Source of the DNA: a virus
DNA length: 34,389 nt
Direction: 5' to 3' (one strand)
IMG/VR virus record: IMGVR_UViG_3300032050_000448
Location: 1 to 34,389 of that record
Of this stretch, positions 20,534 to 29,465 are shown one piece after another; position 1 is the stretch's first letter, and the number at the start of each line of letters is the position of its first letter. The notes beneath the pieces were generated by a model. That model was not told where the DNA came from. It ran no database searches and saw nothing but the letters and a program-made list of their open reading frames with translations. Both the position numbers and the translations under genes were made by a program.

Positions 20534-23500
20534 TTACGTAGTGGTTCCGGTACCGGGTGCGGGCGTACCAGCTGCTGCCGGATCTTTTGCTGGCGCAGCT
20601 TTTCTTGGTCGTTTACCTACATTTGCTAATTCTGTTCTTAAACTTGCAACTTTAGCCGTAGCATCATTGGATTTCTTTTCCAACGCAGCAAGACTTGGGT
20701 CACCTGCCGGCAGAGTATTAAATGCAGTAATGAATTCATTACCTGCTGCGGTTTCCTCTTCCTTTGCAGTATCAAGCTGTGCTTGAATTCTCCGTCTTTC
20801 TTCTCTTAAAGTGCGTGCCCTCTTTTCTATACTATCAATAGCATCACCTAGAATGTCACCCAACAGATTTGGTATTGGAATTCTAGCATCACCTAATACT
20901 CCTTTAATTTGGGCAGTAATGCCGTCTCTGTTTGTCGTATTGACTCCCAAACTAGGCAATTTGATAGGACTTGCGCCGCCAGCACCCAAAGCACTTACTG
21001 ATGTTAGAAGTTGTGTAACTTGTCCTATTGGAAGCTTGCTTGCAATAGCTGAAGTAAGTCCGCCAACTTTGCTAGCTGCTGAACTTAAGCTACCTAATCC
21101 TCCTGCTGCGCCGCCCGTAGCTCCTACTAGTTTATTTGCTGTGTTCAATGCAGATGAAGCGTCATTCAATGCATTACTCGCTGAAGTTAACGCTGAGTTA
21201 ACATCGCCAAGTCCATTTTTAACTCCCGTCTGCAAATCATTCATCAGACCTGTTAACTGACCGGTACCTGGTATCTGATTAGCAGCTTCATCTGCTTTAT
21301 CTAACACACTGGAGAAGGCTTTGACTCCGCCGGGCAAATTACTTACTCCGCTAGCCAGTGCAGATGCTCTAGCAGCAAGTCCGCCTCCCTGTGCCTTCTT
21401 AGCAGCATTAGCCAGACCTGACAAGCCGTTCTTAAGTGACGTTGCTCCTCCTACTAAGCTGTTAATGTTGTCAACTGCACCGCTAATATTATTTGCTAAA
21501 TTATCTACACCATTGCCTGTAGTTGAGTCAATCAGTGTAGTAATTTGTTGCCCTGCATTTGCTAAGTTGTTGCCTGCGTTGGCTAAGTTACTGACGGTGC
21601 CGGAAACGCTACCGGTACTGGTTACTAATTGTTCTGTAGAATTAACCACTGCATTGTTAACAGTGCTTACACCAATTGTGTTGGGGAGAGTACCGGATGA
21701 TACATCAGCAATTGAAGACAGTGTAGTGGTGATGTTATCAGTGCCAGCACTGCCCCTTGTGGCGTCGGCACCTTGACCACCTGATATCAGGGGAGTTCCG
21801 GGGCCGCCAGTAACAGTATTGATTGCATTAGTTAGACTGCTGGTAGGGCCCGTGATGCTGTTCACTGCGCCGGCTACTGCACCGGCTGCATTAGTTACAG
21901 CACCGGCTGCATTAGTTACAGCACCGGCTGCGCCTTTAACGGCTCCTGCCGCGTTCGATAATGCTTGTTTGGCTGGTCCAACCACGCTATTAATTGAATT
22001 ACTAAGATCACTAGATAGCTTAGCTGCCTTGTCAAATGCTTCGCCTGATTTTTTTACTAGGCCAGACAAGCTCTTAGCAAACGCCGGCTGCGATCCTGGA
22101 ATATTTTCAGTAATAGCAGTTTTAGCAGCTTTTTCTTTAGCAATTTCTGACAAGTTTTGAGGTACACCGGCTTCTAATTTACCAAATCCATCTTTGACTG
22201 CACTAAATGCAGATCCTGATACACCCTTAACTGAATCTAATAGTCCAGTTAATTCGCTGTTTGCATCTTCTAGAGCCTTGAGAGAATTTGCTATTCCTCC
22301 CAATCCACCTAGGCTATCAGCCAGCTTAGCTGCTGATATACCTGCTCCAATAGCGCCGGCAACATTTTTTGCTCCAGCAGCAGCGCCTGCCAATGCTGTG
22401 GCAGATGCTGTTGCATTGTTTACTAGGTTTGCTCCAGCTGCTGCGGTCGCTGCCGCGGTCGCTGCTGCCGGGATACCGACTGCATTGGCTGCTGCGGTGA
22501 GATTAGCTGTAGCAGTTTCTACTGATTCTGTAGGTGCGGAAGACTGTTTTACTGCGTCAACAACAGCGTCGGTGCCTAAAGCACCAGCAGCAGCTATTAA
22601 GCCGGCAGTTTGAGTTGTTGATTCACTACCGTTTATCACTCCTGCCCGAGTTAATTCCTGCTGGGCAACTGTCATTATGTTAACTGCTGCGGTTGCTTGT
22701 GCATCAGTGTTCGCTGCTAGTTGTTCTACTGATTCAGCGCCGGCTTTACCAGTAAACACTGATGTAGGAAGAGTATTAGTGAGTGTTTTTCCTGCAGTGG
22801 CTAATCCATTAACAAGACTTTCCGAACCAGGCTTCAAGACGCCGGAACGTGATAGTTGGTCAGCACTTTGTCCAAATGCTCCGACTGCCACCAGTGCCTG
22901 ACCTGCTGAACTTGCGCTTGTTAACTGTCTAATTGCAGCGATCCCGCCGCCCACAGCAGCAGCAACCTTCAATGCGCTGTTGATTCCTGAAATCAATGAA
23001 CTGCCTGGCTTCTTAACTACCCCTGCTCCAGCAGCAGTTGCTTCAGCGGCTGGTCCTTCTGCCGCTGCTGTTGCAGTTGATGCTAGCACAGCGTTAGTTG
23101 TTCCTGAACCTAATGTAGGGGAAGATGCCGGAACAGGAGGAACTGAGGCCACTGTAGCTACTGCCGGAGGAGTGGGTATAGTTGCTTCTGCTTGAGCATT
23201 TAATTGCTGCACTGGGGGTGACGAAGGTGCGGGTAAGTTATCAGCGGCGTTTGGACTATTTCTTATATCAACGCCCATGCCCGCATTGACCCAAGGATAG
23301 TGTGCCGGCGCTCTTGAAGCGATAGATAATAATCTAGCAGGCGCTGCTGCCCAGCCTACGGCTTCATCAAACAATGTATCTGTCTGTGCTGTTACAGGAA
23401 TGATAGGTACATCAGGCGGTAACAGTGCGGGACTACCGCTATTCAAATTAACTTTTGTACCATTAACAAAGGCTTCTGCACCTGCAACTAAACTTGCTTG

Positions 23501-24679
23501 ACCACCAGCTAACATTGCAATTGCAGAACTTGCTTTTACAGTAAAATTGTTTAGTGCAGTAATACTATATTCTTTACCTGCTCTGGATTTAGTTATCTCA
23601 TCACTATTAGTATGAATGTTTTTCGCTTGAAGATTGAAGTTCTCCATAGCATGTATGTTAACATTTCTATCGGCGTGAATATTAAAATCACCCTGAGTTC
23701 TCATGTTAATACTATTTGTACTGAATATATCTACAGTGCCTTCTTTACCTAATTCAATATAGCTTTGACCATTACTGTGTAAGATTGATAATGTTTGTCC
23801 ATCGTCGCTCATCATAATCTGATGGCCCAGTGCAGAGCGAATACGAATTAATTGATCACGACCAATTATGTCGCCGTCATCCATGACGATACTGTGACCG
23901 CCTCTTCGTGCAATAACATTAAGTCGTTCTGCGTTACCTTGTTCTAAATTGTCAGGTAGGGTTTCATCTGTGTATCCGCCCTCATATATAGGTCGGCCCG
24001 GAGTACTAACTCCCCATCCAACTCTACTTGTTTGTTCTCTACTAGCACTTGTACTAATGGGACCGCGAATAGGATCTCTTAATATGCCTTGCTGATTCAT
24101 GACGCTAGCAGCATAGCTATGCACTGGTCTAGCGGTATCTAAAAATTCATTGCTGTTCGATACGTTCGTATTATTGGTGTTGATATTAGTTACAGGCAGT
24201 CTAGTAGCGCCGCCAAACCCGGAAGCCTCACCGGAATTTAATGTAACATTTTCTACCGCACCAATTGCTGGAACCATCTGCAATGTTTGGGGAGTGGGAA
24301 TGGCTCCGATATAAAACCCTTTGTTAACATCGCCGCCGATAAAAATACACACAACTTCAGTACCAATATCGGGCGGAGCTTGCCAATGCCCGTATGAACT
24401 AGAATTATTCGTGTATGACCCTAAATCATTTGCTCCGCCACTGGCTTGTACTACGCCAAAAAATGAAGGTAAGTACTGCACTGGTGTCCAGCCACTTCGT
24501 GAATTAGGATTAGTGGGACCCTTGCCATCTTGTAGTGCGACCCAAATTTTTCCGGAACGATTAGCATCAATATTGTTTTTTACTACCCCAATGATTGGGT
24601 AATTTTTAGAGCCGCCTCCGTCACGGGTCGGTCTATTAAGTTTGCTCGTTCCGCGGGGTTTAAAATTATCTGTTGGCAT
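20534..24679 (-). CDS. gp5-like baseplate spike protein with a very long Ala-rich extension
   Basis: This 1381-residue protein has three parts. Residues about 25-130 form a gp5 OB-fold (YPIIGVVKNNIDANRSGKIW, later GTEVVCIFIGGDVNKGFYIG). Residues about 255-420 are a VgrG/gp5-like triple-stranded beta-helix with short alternating strands (IELGKEGTVDIFST, DFNIHADRNVNIHAMENFNL). From about 430 to 1290 follows an unusual low-complexity region dominated by Ala, Gly, Ser, Asn and Leu with many short amphipathic helices, ending in a charged coiled coil (about 1285-1350) and a Pro/Ala/Thr tail. No T4-lysozyme-type domain is visible between OB and beta-helix, unlike T4 gp5. The ATG at 24679 is preceded by GGAA at moderate spacing. 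The role is inferred to be the membrane-puncturing spike. The Ala-rich part may be a trimeric helical or tape-like extension; its function is unknown. Confidence 0.85.
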   Translation of the reverse strand: MPTDNFKPRGTSKLNRPTRDGGGSKNYPIIGVVKNNIDANRSGKIWVALQDGKGPTNPNSRSGWTPVQYLPSFFGVVQASGGANDLGSYTNNSSSYGHWQAPPDIGTEVVCIFIGGDVNKGFYIGAIPTPQTLQMVPAIGAVENVTLNSGEASGFGGATRLPVTNINTNNTNVSNSNEFLDTARPVHSYAASVMNQQGILRDPIRGPISTSASREQTSRVGWGVSTPGRPIYEGGYTDETLPDNLEQGNAERLNVIARRGGHSIVMDDGDIIGRDQLIRIRSALGHQIMMSDDGQTLSILHSNGQSYIELGKEGTVDIFSTNSINMRTQGDFNIHADRNVNIHAMENFNLQAKNIHTNSDEITKSRAGKEYSITALNNFTVKASSAIAMLAGGQASLVAGAEAFVNGTKVNLNSGSPALLPPDVPIIPVTAQTDTLFDEAVGWAAAPARLLSIASRAPAHYPWVNAGMGVDIRNSPNAADNLPAPSSPPVQQLNAQAEATIPTPPAVATVASVPPVPASSPTLGSGTTNAVLASTATAAAEGPAAEATAAGAGVVKKPGSSLISGINSALKVAAAVGGGIAAIRQLTSASSAGQALVAVGAFGQSADQLSRSGVLKPGSESLVNGLATAGKTLTNTLPTSVFTGKAGAESVEQLAANTDAQATAAVNIMTVAQQELTRAGVINGSESTTQTAGLIAAAGALGTDAVVDAVKQSSAPTESVETATANLTAAANAVGIPAAATAAATAAAGANLVNNATASATALAGAAAGAKNVAGAIGAGISAAKLADSLGGLGGIANSLKALEDANSELTGLLDSVKGVSGSAFSAVKDGFGKLEAGVPQNLSEIAKEKAAKTAITENIPGSQPAFAKSLSGLVKKSGEAFDKAAKLSSDLSNSINSVVGPAKQALSNAAGAVKGAAGAVTNAAGAVTNAAGAVAGAVNSITGPTSSLTNAINTVTGGPGTPLISGGQGADATRGSAGTDNITTTLSSIADVSSGTLPNTIGVSTVNNAVVNSTEQLVTSTGSVSGTVSNLANAGNNLANAGQQITTLIDSTTGNGVDNLANNISGAVDNINSLVGGATSLKNGLSGLANAAKKAQGGGLAARASALASGVSNLPGGVKAFSSVLDKADEAANQIPGTGQLTGLMNDLQTGVKNGLGDVNSALTSASNALNDASSALNTANKLVGATGGAAGGLGSLSSAASKVGGLTSAIASKLPIGQVTQLLTSVSALGAGGASPIKLPSLGVNTTNRDGITAQIKGVLGDARIPIPNLLGDILGDAIDSIEKRARTLREERRRIQAQLDTAKEEETAAGNEFITAFNTLPAGDPSLAALEKKSNDATAKVASLRTELANVGKRPRKAAPAKDPAAAGTPAPGTGTTT
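21879..21931 (-). repeat. 21-bp tandem repeat in the Ala-rich region of the gp5-like gene
   Basis: Two perfect adjacent 21-bp copies (21879-21899 and 21900-21920) and a partial third (21921-21931) encode repeated AAGAVTN heptapeptides. The unit keeps the reading frame. Near-identity at DNA level indicates a recent slippage or duplication event. Confidence 0.85.
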
Positions 24680-24696
24680 TTATTTTTCCATTAAGC

Positions 24697-27555
24697 TCAT
24701 GTTGTTGCCGGCGGCGTTGCTGGCGGCGTTGCTGGCGGCGTTGCTGGCGGCGTTGCGGTAGTTGTAGCAGCCGCATCTTGTTCACGCTGCTGTTCAGTTG
24801 GTGCAACCTGAGTTATGTCGCCGTTTAAGAACGGTTGGTTTGCCTCTAATGCCTGCGTAAACACACCGTTCTTAAAATTATGCGTAATCTCCGTAAGCAT
24901 ATAGACGACTCCGTTAATTTTATCACTAACACTGTCTGGGTAATTTACGAAGTTAATGCTATCATTAATTGATAGTGTACCTCCCGTACCGGTAACCCCT
25001 CTGCCATCTGAAAGTAAATCGCTAGCTCCGCCTACATCATAGTCAACTGCTTCTTTGAAATCAAGTTCAAAAAATACTTGTCCGCCGTTCGGATTAATAG
25101 TGAATCCTCCTCCACTATAAAATCTATTAAATGGAGTAGCACGGCCAATAGCATTACCAAGATTTGGGGACGGCTGCATAAGAAAATCAGGATCTCCTAA
25201 TATTTCAACTTTCGCTTTTGCATACGCACCAGGATCATATAATGTCGTTCTAACACTGTTAATTGTTTCCATACTGAGGGTTGCGCCTGAACCATCACTA
25301 TTAGTAGGTGATGTAGTATTAGTAGCTGTAGTGGTAAGTGAGGGAGAGGCTGCAGGGGTTGTTCCGCCAGCTGCCGGGTCTGTCCGTGTTCCAGCATTAG
25401 TCCTTTCACCCGGGGTACCTGTCGCTGCGCCGTCACCCGTAGCAGCGCCGCCGGTGCCAGTAGTACTTGTGGTATTATTGGAATTAGCTGCTGGGTTACC
25501 AGCAGCAACAATGTTGAAGAAACCTTTATCAATTGTCTGTTCAAATTTCAAAACTTCAGAATTTTGTCCAGTATACCAATAATCGTATCTTTTATGCGGA
25601 CCATAATATGGAGTATTATTGTTTACAAAGGGATTATCTATACTTGGAATAAGATAAGTTTGAATTGTATATGTAATACTGTATGCCCAATCATTTATTT
25701 TTGCGTCCCATTCAATGTTAGATATTTCCGGACTAATATGAAACCAAGTAAATTTCTTATTAGGCGTTGTCACCGCATTAGGAGCAGCAGTTTCTGGATT
25801 GTTTTGATTACTGTCTGTATAATTAAACGCTATAGAATCTTGTAGGTATTTGCTCATAGCAACAATCTGATCAATAGCCTGAACGATAGGTATGTTTGCA
25901 ATACTCAAATTACGTGAGGCATTGTTAGGCGATGCTCTAGTTTCAGATTCTGGATTAACTTCTGTAGTGGTTTCCGCAGTACTGCTTGTTTCGGCACCTC
26001 TGTCGGTTCTAGCGTCGGAAAGTATACTTGAGTTTGCAATACTTTCTGCATCTCCCAACCAGTTAATTTTATAGACAACGGGCTTCGTAATAGTATTGTT
26101 ATTAACCAAGTCTTGTTGTTGTTTGTTTAGTTGAGTAAAAAGTCCATTAGGACCAGAAAGATAATCTCTTACCGTAGAACCTGATACTGTTATACTCTGA
26201 GGTACCATCCCTTTTCGCACATTAATAGTAGTGCCAATAGATGCTGATTCAGCTTCAATGTTGTAAACTGTAGCCTTGCCATCTACTTTAAATTTTACCT
26301 CTTTGATTATGATATCATAAAAACTTTCAAACAACGTACCATTACCTGGTGCAGACGGGTCAATTGGATTACCATCAAAGACTTCAGGACCAGTAACTTG
26401 TACGCCGTTTTGGTCCCATCCAAAAAACCTAATTCCCAATATATAATATTGACTCAATGGATCACGGGGCACAGTCGCAACTGGTCCAGTAGCGCCAGCC
26501 ACCGGCGCCGCCAACGTGTCTTTGGCTTTTCTTAGTTTGGTTAATAAAGAAAAACCATATGGTTCAGTAATTTGAAATTTGTAAGAAGTAGCAGATACCG
26601 GAGCGCCAGTTGCAGTTGAGTTAACGTAATGTTTAAACGATAACCCATCTATATAATAGTCATATTCAAACCCGGGCGGGCGCTGGTCACTCCCTCCAAT
26701 TCCACCACTCTGTGCTATTAGAAATGCTCCATTCCGTCCAGCTTCGGCAGTTTGTTCAGGCGTAGTAGCACTAGTCGCTAATTGTTCTCCGTACAAGTTT
26801 ATGTTTCGTCTTCCGTTAGCGACAAATGCCTCATATGCCGGTGCAGTAATCATGTATAAGCTTAGTTGGTAATTATAACTTGCTAATGATCCTAAAGGAT
26901 TTTTAAGGCGTCTTCCTGGTCTACCGCCAGGCGTTGTTATTGATTCTTCGGTTACCCTAGTGAAGGTTTCATTCTCGTAAGGAGGATCACCTGAAGTGTT
27001 TGGGGAGGGGGTAGTGCCGGCTGCATCTGTTCTTTCAGTTCCTGGCTGGGGAGGTGCGCCGCCAGGTAATACCGGTGTTGGGGGCGGAGTAGTCGAAGTT
27101 CCGGCCGCTGTTGTAGCTGCTGAGGCGGGAGTCGTTGGTTGTGTGCCGCTATCGTCGCTTGCGGGACCTGATAAAGTATTAGTACCGGTTGGCGCAGCGT
27201 TAGCTGGTGCTGCGGTATTATCAATTGTGGGAGTAGCAGGTGGAGGTGGAAATAGTGCATCATATTTCCGATCAAGTTCTGCTATATCTGATCTTCCCTG
27301 ACTGCTGAGATAGGTACTAGCTTCTGCGGCTAGAGGATTATTTAGCGTCCCTAGTCTACTTATTGCCTCAAGTATCAACGCCTGCCCGGCAGCCTGTATA
27401 CTGCCTCCATCGTCTCTGCGGTTGGCTTGAGCGGAGGTTAAGAATTGTCCGGTTTCGGCATTATACACAGAAAGAGTATATCCTTGACTATCCAGGTCGC
27501 GGTCATACACATATTGTATGTTGCCTACCGTTTTAGTAATATTTGCTGTTGACAT
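24697..27555 (-). CDS. Probable baseplate hub protein (gp27 position)
   Basis: I do not recognise this 952-residue protein with certainty. It has a small N-terminal domain (about 1-85), a Pro/Thr/Ala linker (about 95-200), a structured core (about 210-680, with ILGIRFFGWDQNG, FYDIIIKEVKFKVDGKATVY and WFHISPEISNIEWDAKINDW), a Gly/Thr/Ala linker (about 690-765), a C-terminal domain (about 765-930) and a repetitive TPPA tail. It lies directly before the gp5-like spike and after gp53, where a hub protein that holds the spike would be expected; this is a positional inference. The ATG lies 3 nt after the gp53 stop, so translation is probably coupled. Its stop is 17 nt before the gp5-like ATG. Alternatives: another central baseplate protein specific to this phage branch. 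Confidence 0.6.
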   Translation of the reverse strand: MSTANITKTVGNIQYVYDRDLDSQGYTLSVYNAETGQFLTSAQANRRDDGGSIQAAGQALILEAISRLGTLNNPLAAEASTYLSSQGRSDIAELDRKYDALFPPPPATPTIDNTAAPANAAPTGTNTLSGPASDDSGTQPTTPASAATTAAGTSTTPPPTPVLPGGAPPQPGTERTDAAGTTPSPNTSGDPPYENETFTRVTEESITTPGGRPGRRLKNPLGSLASYNYQLSLYMITAPAYEAFVANGRRNINLYGEQLATSATTPEQTAEAGRNGAFLIAQSGGIGGSDQRPPGFEYDYYIDGLSFKHYVNSTATGAPVSATSYKFQITEPYGFSLLTKLRKAKDTLAAPVAGATGPVATVPRDPLSQYYILGIRFFGWDQNGVQVTGPEVFDGNPIDPSAPGNGTLFESFYDIIIKEVKFKVDGKATVYNIEAESASIGTTINVRKGMVPQSITVSGSTVRDYLSGPNGLFTQLNKQQQDLVNNNTITKPVVYKINWLGDAESIANSSILSDARTDRGAETSSTAETTTEVNPESETRASPNNASRNLSIANIPIVQAIDQIVAMSKYLQDSIAFNYTDSNQNNPETAAPNAVTTPNKKFTWFHISPEISNIEWDAKINDWAYSITYTIQTYLIPSIDNPFVNNNTPYYGPHKRYDYWYTGQNSEVLKFEQTIDKGFFNIVAAGNPAANSNNTTSTTGTGGAATGDGAATGTPGERTNAGTRTDPAAGGTTPAASPSLTTTATNTTSPTNSDGSGATLSMETINSVRTTLYDPGAYAKAKVEILGDPDFLMQPSPNLGNAIGRATPFNRFYSGGGFTINPNGGQVFFELDFKEAVDYDVGGASDLLSDGRGVTGTGGTLSINDSINFVNYPDSVSDKINGVVYMLTEITHNFKNGVFTQALEANQPFLNGDITQVAPTEQQREQDAAATTTATPPATPPATPPATPPATT
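24704..24756 (-). repeat. 12-bp tandem repeat encoding TPPA units at the hub protein C-terminus
   Basis: Three perfect copies of GTTGCTGGCGGC (24716-24751, plus-strand reading) are flanked by one copy with a single mismatch (24704-24715) and a partial copy (24752-24756). On the coding strand they give a short Thr-Pro-Pro-Ala array just before the stop codon. Copy number can change without shifting the frame, so length variation between relatives is likely. Confidence 0.9.
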
Positions 27556-27558
27556 AAA

Positions 27559-27873
27559 TTAGGTGCCTAATACTCTCTGTAGTGTGTTTTGCGTAGGTAC
27601 ATAAATCTGTAGACCTGCTACCATGTTAAAGTATGGGTCTGGTCCCAGTAAGTTAGGATTTCGTGCAGCAAACACCCACCATAATCTAGCATCGTTATAC
27701 AAGTCGTATGCTAATAGATCAGGTCTAAACTGATAAACTGGCGTAATAGTCATGAATACGTCCTGCGGGTTAAACGGTATAGGTCTATAGGTTGTAATGT
27801 CTAAAAACTTATTGTCAACGACAGGAGTATTATAATACGGACTCGTGCGTGGGTACGTTGATTGAATTGCCAT
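27559..27873 (-). CDS. Baseplate wedge protein gp53-like, 104 aa
   Basis: This small protein has the gp53 pattern: an N-terminal segment with TSPYYNTPVVDNKFLDI, then DLLAYDLYNDARLWWVFAAR and NPYF-like hydrophobic residues leading to a LysM-like end (GLQIYVPTQ). gp53 joins wedges into the baseplate ring. I chose the ATG at 27873, not the upstream in-frame TTG at 27879. The ATG overlaps the gp48 stop as TAATG and has GGAGG 9 nt upstream, a standard translational coupling arrangement. The stop lies 3 nt before the next gene. Confidence 0.8.
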   Translation of the reverse strand: MAIQSTYPRTSPYYNTPVVDNKFLDITTYRPIPFNPQDVFMTITPVYQFRPDLLAYDLYNDARLWWVFAARNPNLLGPDPYFNMVAGLQIYVPTQNTLQRVLGT

Positions 27874-29333
27874 TACCAAAATCCTCCGCGGAATGTATCT
27901 ACACCATTAAGTAGTGAGCCTGTTGCATATTTTTCAAAACTAAATTCATTTGACACTTGATTTCTACTCATCATCGGCACACACTGAATTGATAATTGTA
28001 TTTTGCTAGGTACCCAAGAAATTGTACCGGGTTCTGCGACTGGGGCAAATTGGGGAGGCGGTGGTACTCCTCCTGGGGCTACTCCGGTACCGTCAGTTCT
28101 ATTTGGAGGGGTAGTAGCAGCCGCAGTTGATGGGTTGCGACCTCCCATAGATGTTTGTATATAGTCTACGTTGTTGGGTAAGTTATAACTAAATCCTGAA
28201 ATCGCTAAGGGCTGACCCGCAAACTGATAGCTTCCCATACCATATATGTAACACAGGGGAGGTGGTGTACCTCTTCTTGGATTCTGATCTTGACCATAGA
28301 ACATTTTTGTAGCAGACCTAAAGAAGTGAATCACCGCTAGTAGATAATTAGCCTCGTACTCATCTTGTGCTGTAAAGTCGCATTGAATACTGACTGAATC
28401 AATTGAGCTACTGGAATATTGAAATGCTTTATAGTTACTGTGTACTAACTCAGTTGGACTATAGCTAGCCGCATAGTTAACAGTAATAGTAGGAGTATAA
28501 GGGAAGAGTACTCCGCTAGTAGCGTTCAATGGTTTAAGAATGCCGGGATTAGGCGCTTTATAAAGATAATTTACACTAGGATCATCTGATAGCGCAAGTC
28601 TAACTCTCCAATCTGCTCTAGCGTCATACGGAACTTGTGATAGTACTGCTTCTTGGGAAGCGATCGCCGACTCCGCCGCAAGTTCCTCTAATTCAGCTTG
28701 GTCAAATATTGGTGCGGTTAATGCCTCGTCACCAAGAGTAGTAACCGTTAATGGAATATCGTCTAGCTGAGAAGGGTCTGTCGTAGTTGGAGGAGATGAT
28801 ATTGTAGTAGGTGTACCGGTTGGTGTAGTTGATGTTGTATTAGATGTATTGGTTACTGATGTTCTAGTAGTAGTGTTGGCCGAAGCTGCTACACTCGTAA
28901 CAGGGTTTGATGTACCATTGCCAGTGGTAACCGGCTCAGTTTGACCTCTAGAAGTACCGGCTGATTGAGTAGTTCCTATATTTCTTTGTGCGGCGGCGCC
29001 TGCTGATTGCAATGAGTCTAAAGCGTTTCGATAATCAATCAATCCATTACCAGCATTTAGACCTATTTGCGCTCCTACCTGCGCTAGCTCTCTCTCAGTA
29101 AGATTAGCAGGGTTGGGCGGACGTCCTAACGCTGCTATTTGACTGTCTCTGGAATTAACAATTGCCTGTGCTTGCCTTTGCAACGCTGATAGTTGTGCAG
29201 TTGAATTCGGATTACCGGGATTTAACGCATTAAGTTGCGCGGTAATGGAGTTTAGCTGGCTAGCGGCTTGCGAGTTGATGCCGCCTGACCGCCTAACCCA
29301 GTTAACATATGCTTGTACCGATTCTGCTGACAT
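27873..29333 (-). CDS. Tail-tube cap / baseplate junction protein, gp48-like (or gp54-like)
   Basis: This is a 486-residue protein. The N-terminal 110 residues are helical and Gln/Asn-rich, residues about 120-195 are a Ser/Thr-rich low-complexity linker, and the core follows. The core contains a segment (about 325-415) with FTAQDEYEANYLLAVIHFFR, KMFYGQD and YIQTSM, and ends with VPSKIQLSIQCVPMMSRNQV. This resembles the tail-tube cap and tube-like baseplate proteins (gp48/gp54) that cap the hub and start tail-tube polymerisation. It is the first gene of the leftward late block, behind a GATAAATA box, with GGAG 12 nt before the ATG. The cap assignment is a family-level inference from sequence feel and position; gp54 is an alternative. 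Confidence 0.6.
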   Translation of the reverse strand: MSAESVQAYVNWVRRSGGINSQAASQLNSITAQLNALNPGNPNSTAQLSALQRQAQAIVNSRDSQIAALGRPPNPANLTERELAQVGAQIGLNAGNGLIDYRNALDSLQSAGAAAQRNIGTTQSAGTSRGQTEPVTTGNGTSNPVTSVAASANTTTRTSVTNTSNTTSTTPTGTPTTISSPPTTTDPSQLDDIPLTVTTLGDEALTAPIFDQAELEELAAESAIASQEAVLSQVPYDARADWRVRLALSDDPSVNYLYKAPNPGILKPLNATSGVLFPYTPTITVNYAASYSPTELVHSNYKAFQYSSSSIDSVSIQCDFTAQDEYEANYLLAVIHFFRSATKMFYGQDQNPRRGTPPPLCYIYGMGSYQFAGQPLAISGFSYNLPNNVDYIQTSMGGRNPSTAAATTPPNRTDGTGVAPGGVPPPPQFAPVAEPGTISWVPSKIQLSIQCVPMMSRNQVSNEFSFEKYATGSLLNGVDTFRGGFW

Positions 29334-29374
29334 TTTTGGTGTTTTCTCCGTAGCTAAATAGTTTAGTCTACATG

Positions 29375-29382
29375 TATTTATC
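29375..29382 (-). promoter_or_regulatory. T4-type late promoter box for the leftward baseplate block
   Basis: The minus strand reads GATAAATA here, seven of eight matches to the T4 late box, about 40 nt upstream of the gp48-like ATG. It would give a leader of roughly 35 nt. It is identical to the box before gp6 and sits in the divergent region beside gp55, whose product would recognise it. Confidence 0.65.
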
Positions 29383-29411
29383 GCTGAAAATTTGGTGATT
29401 TTTTACCCTAA

Positions 29412-29433
29412 ACTGTTGTAAATTTACAACGGT
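29412..29433. promoter_or_regulatory. Palindromic operator candidate overlapping the gp55 promoter
   Basis: GTTGTAAATTTACAAC (29415-29430) is a perfect 16-bp palindrome. Symmetry extends to 29412-29433 with one mismatched pair. It covers the -35 hexamer and the first part of the spacer of the gp55 promoter, the classic position for a repressor dimer site, and lies 33 nt from the leftward late box. The binding protein is unknown. A small RNA hairpin is unlikely because the transcript would start downstream of it. Confidence 0.6.
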
Positions 29434-29444
29434 GTAAGTATAAT
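29416..29444 (+). promoter_or_regulatory. Sigma70-type promoter for gp55
   Basis: The pair TTGTAA (29416-29421, 4/6) and TATAAT (29439-29444, 6/6) is separated by exactly 17 nt. Expected transcription start is near 29451. The gp55 ribosome site AAAGGA (29454-29459) follows 6 nt before the ATG. Host holoenzyme should therefore read gp55 before late transcription begins. Confidence 0.7.
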
Positions 29445-29465
29445 GTTCTCTCTAAAGGAATAACA

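Noticed and set aside
20541-23195. A series of plus-strand open frames of 70-150 codons opposite the spike gene
   Set aside because: They are rich in Ala, Pro and Leu only because they mirror the Ala/Gly-rich minus-strand gene. They have no ribosome sites, and the minus frame shows clear domain homology.
27874-27879. TTG start six bases upstream for gp53
   Set aside because: The ATG at 27873 has the better ribosome-site spacing and forms the usual TAATG coupling with the preceding stop.
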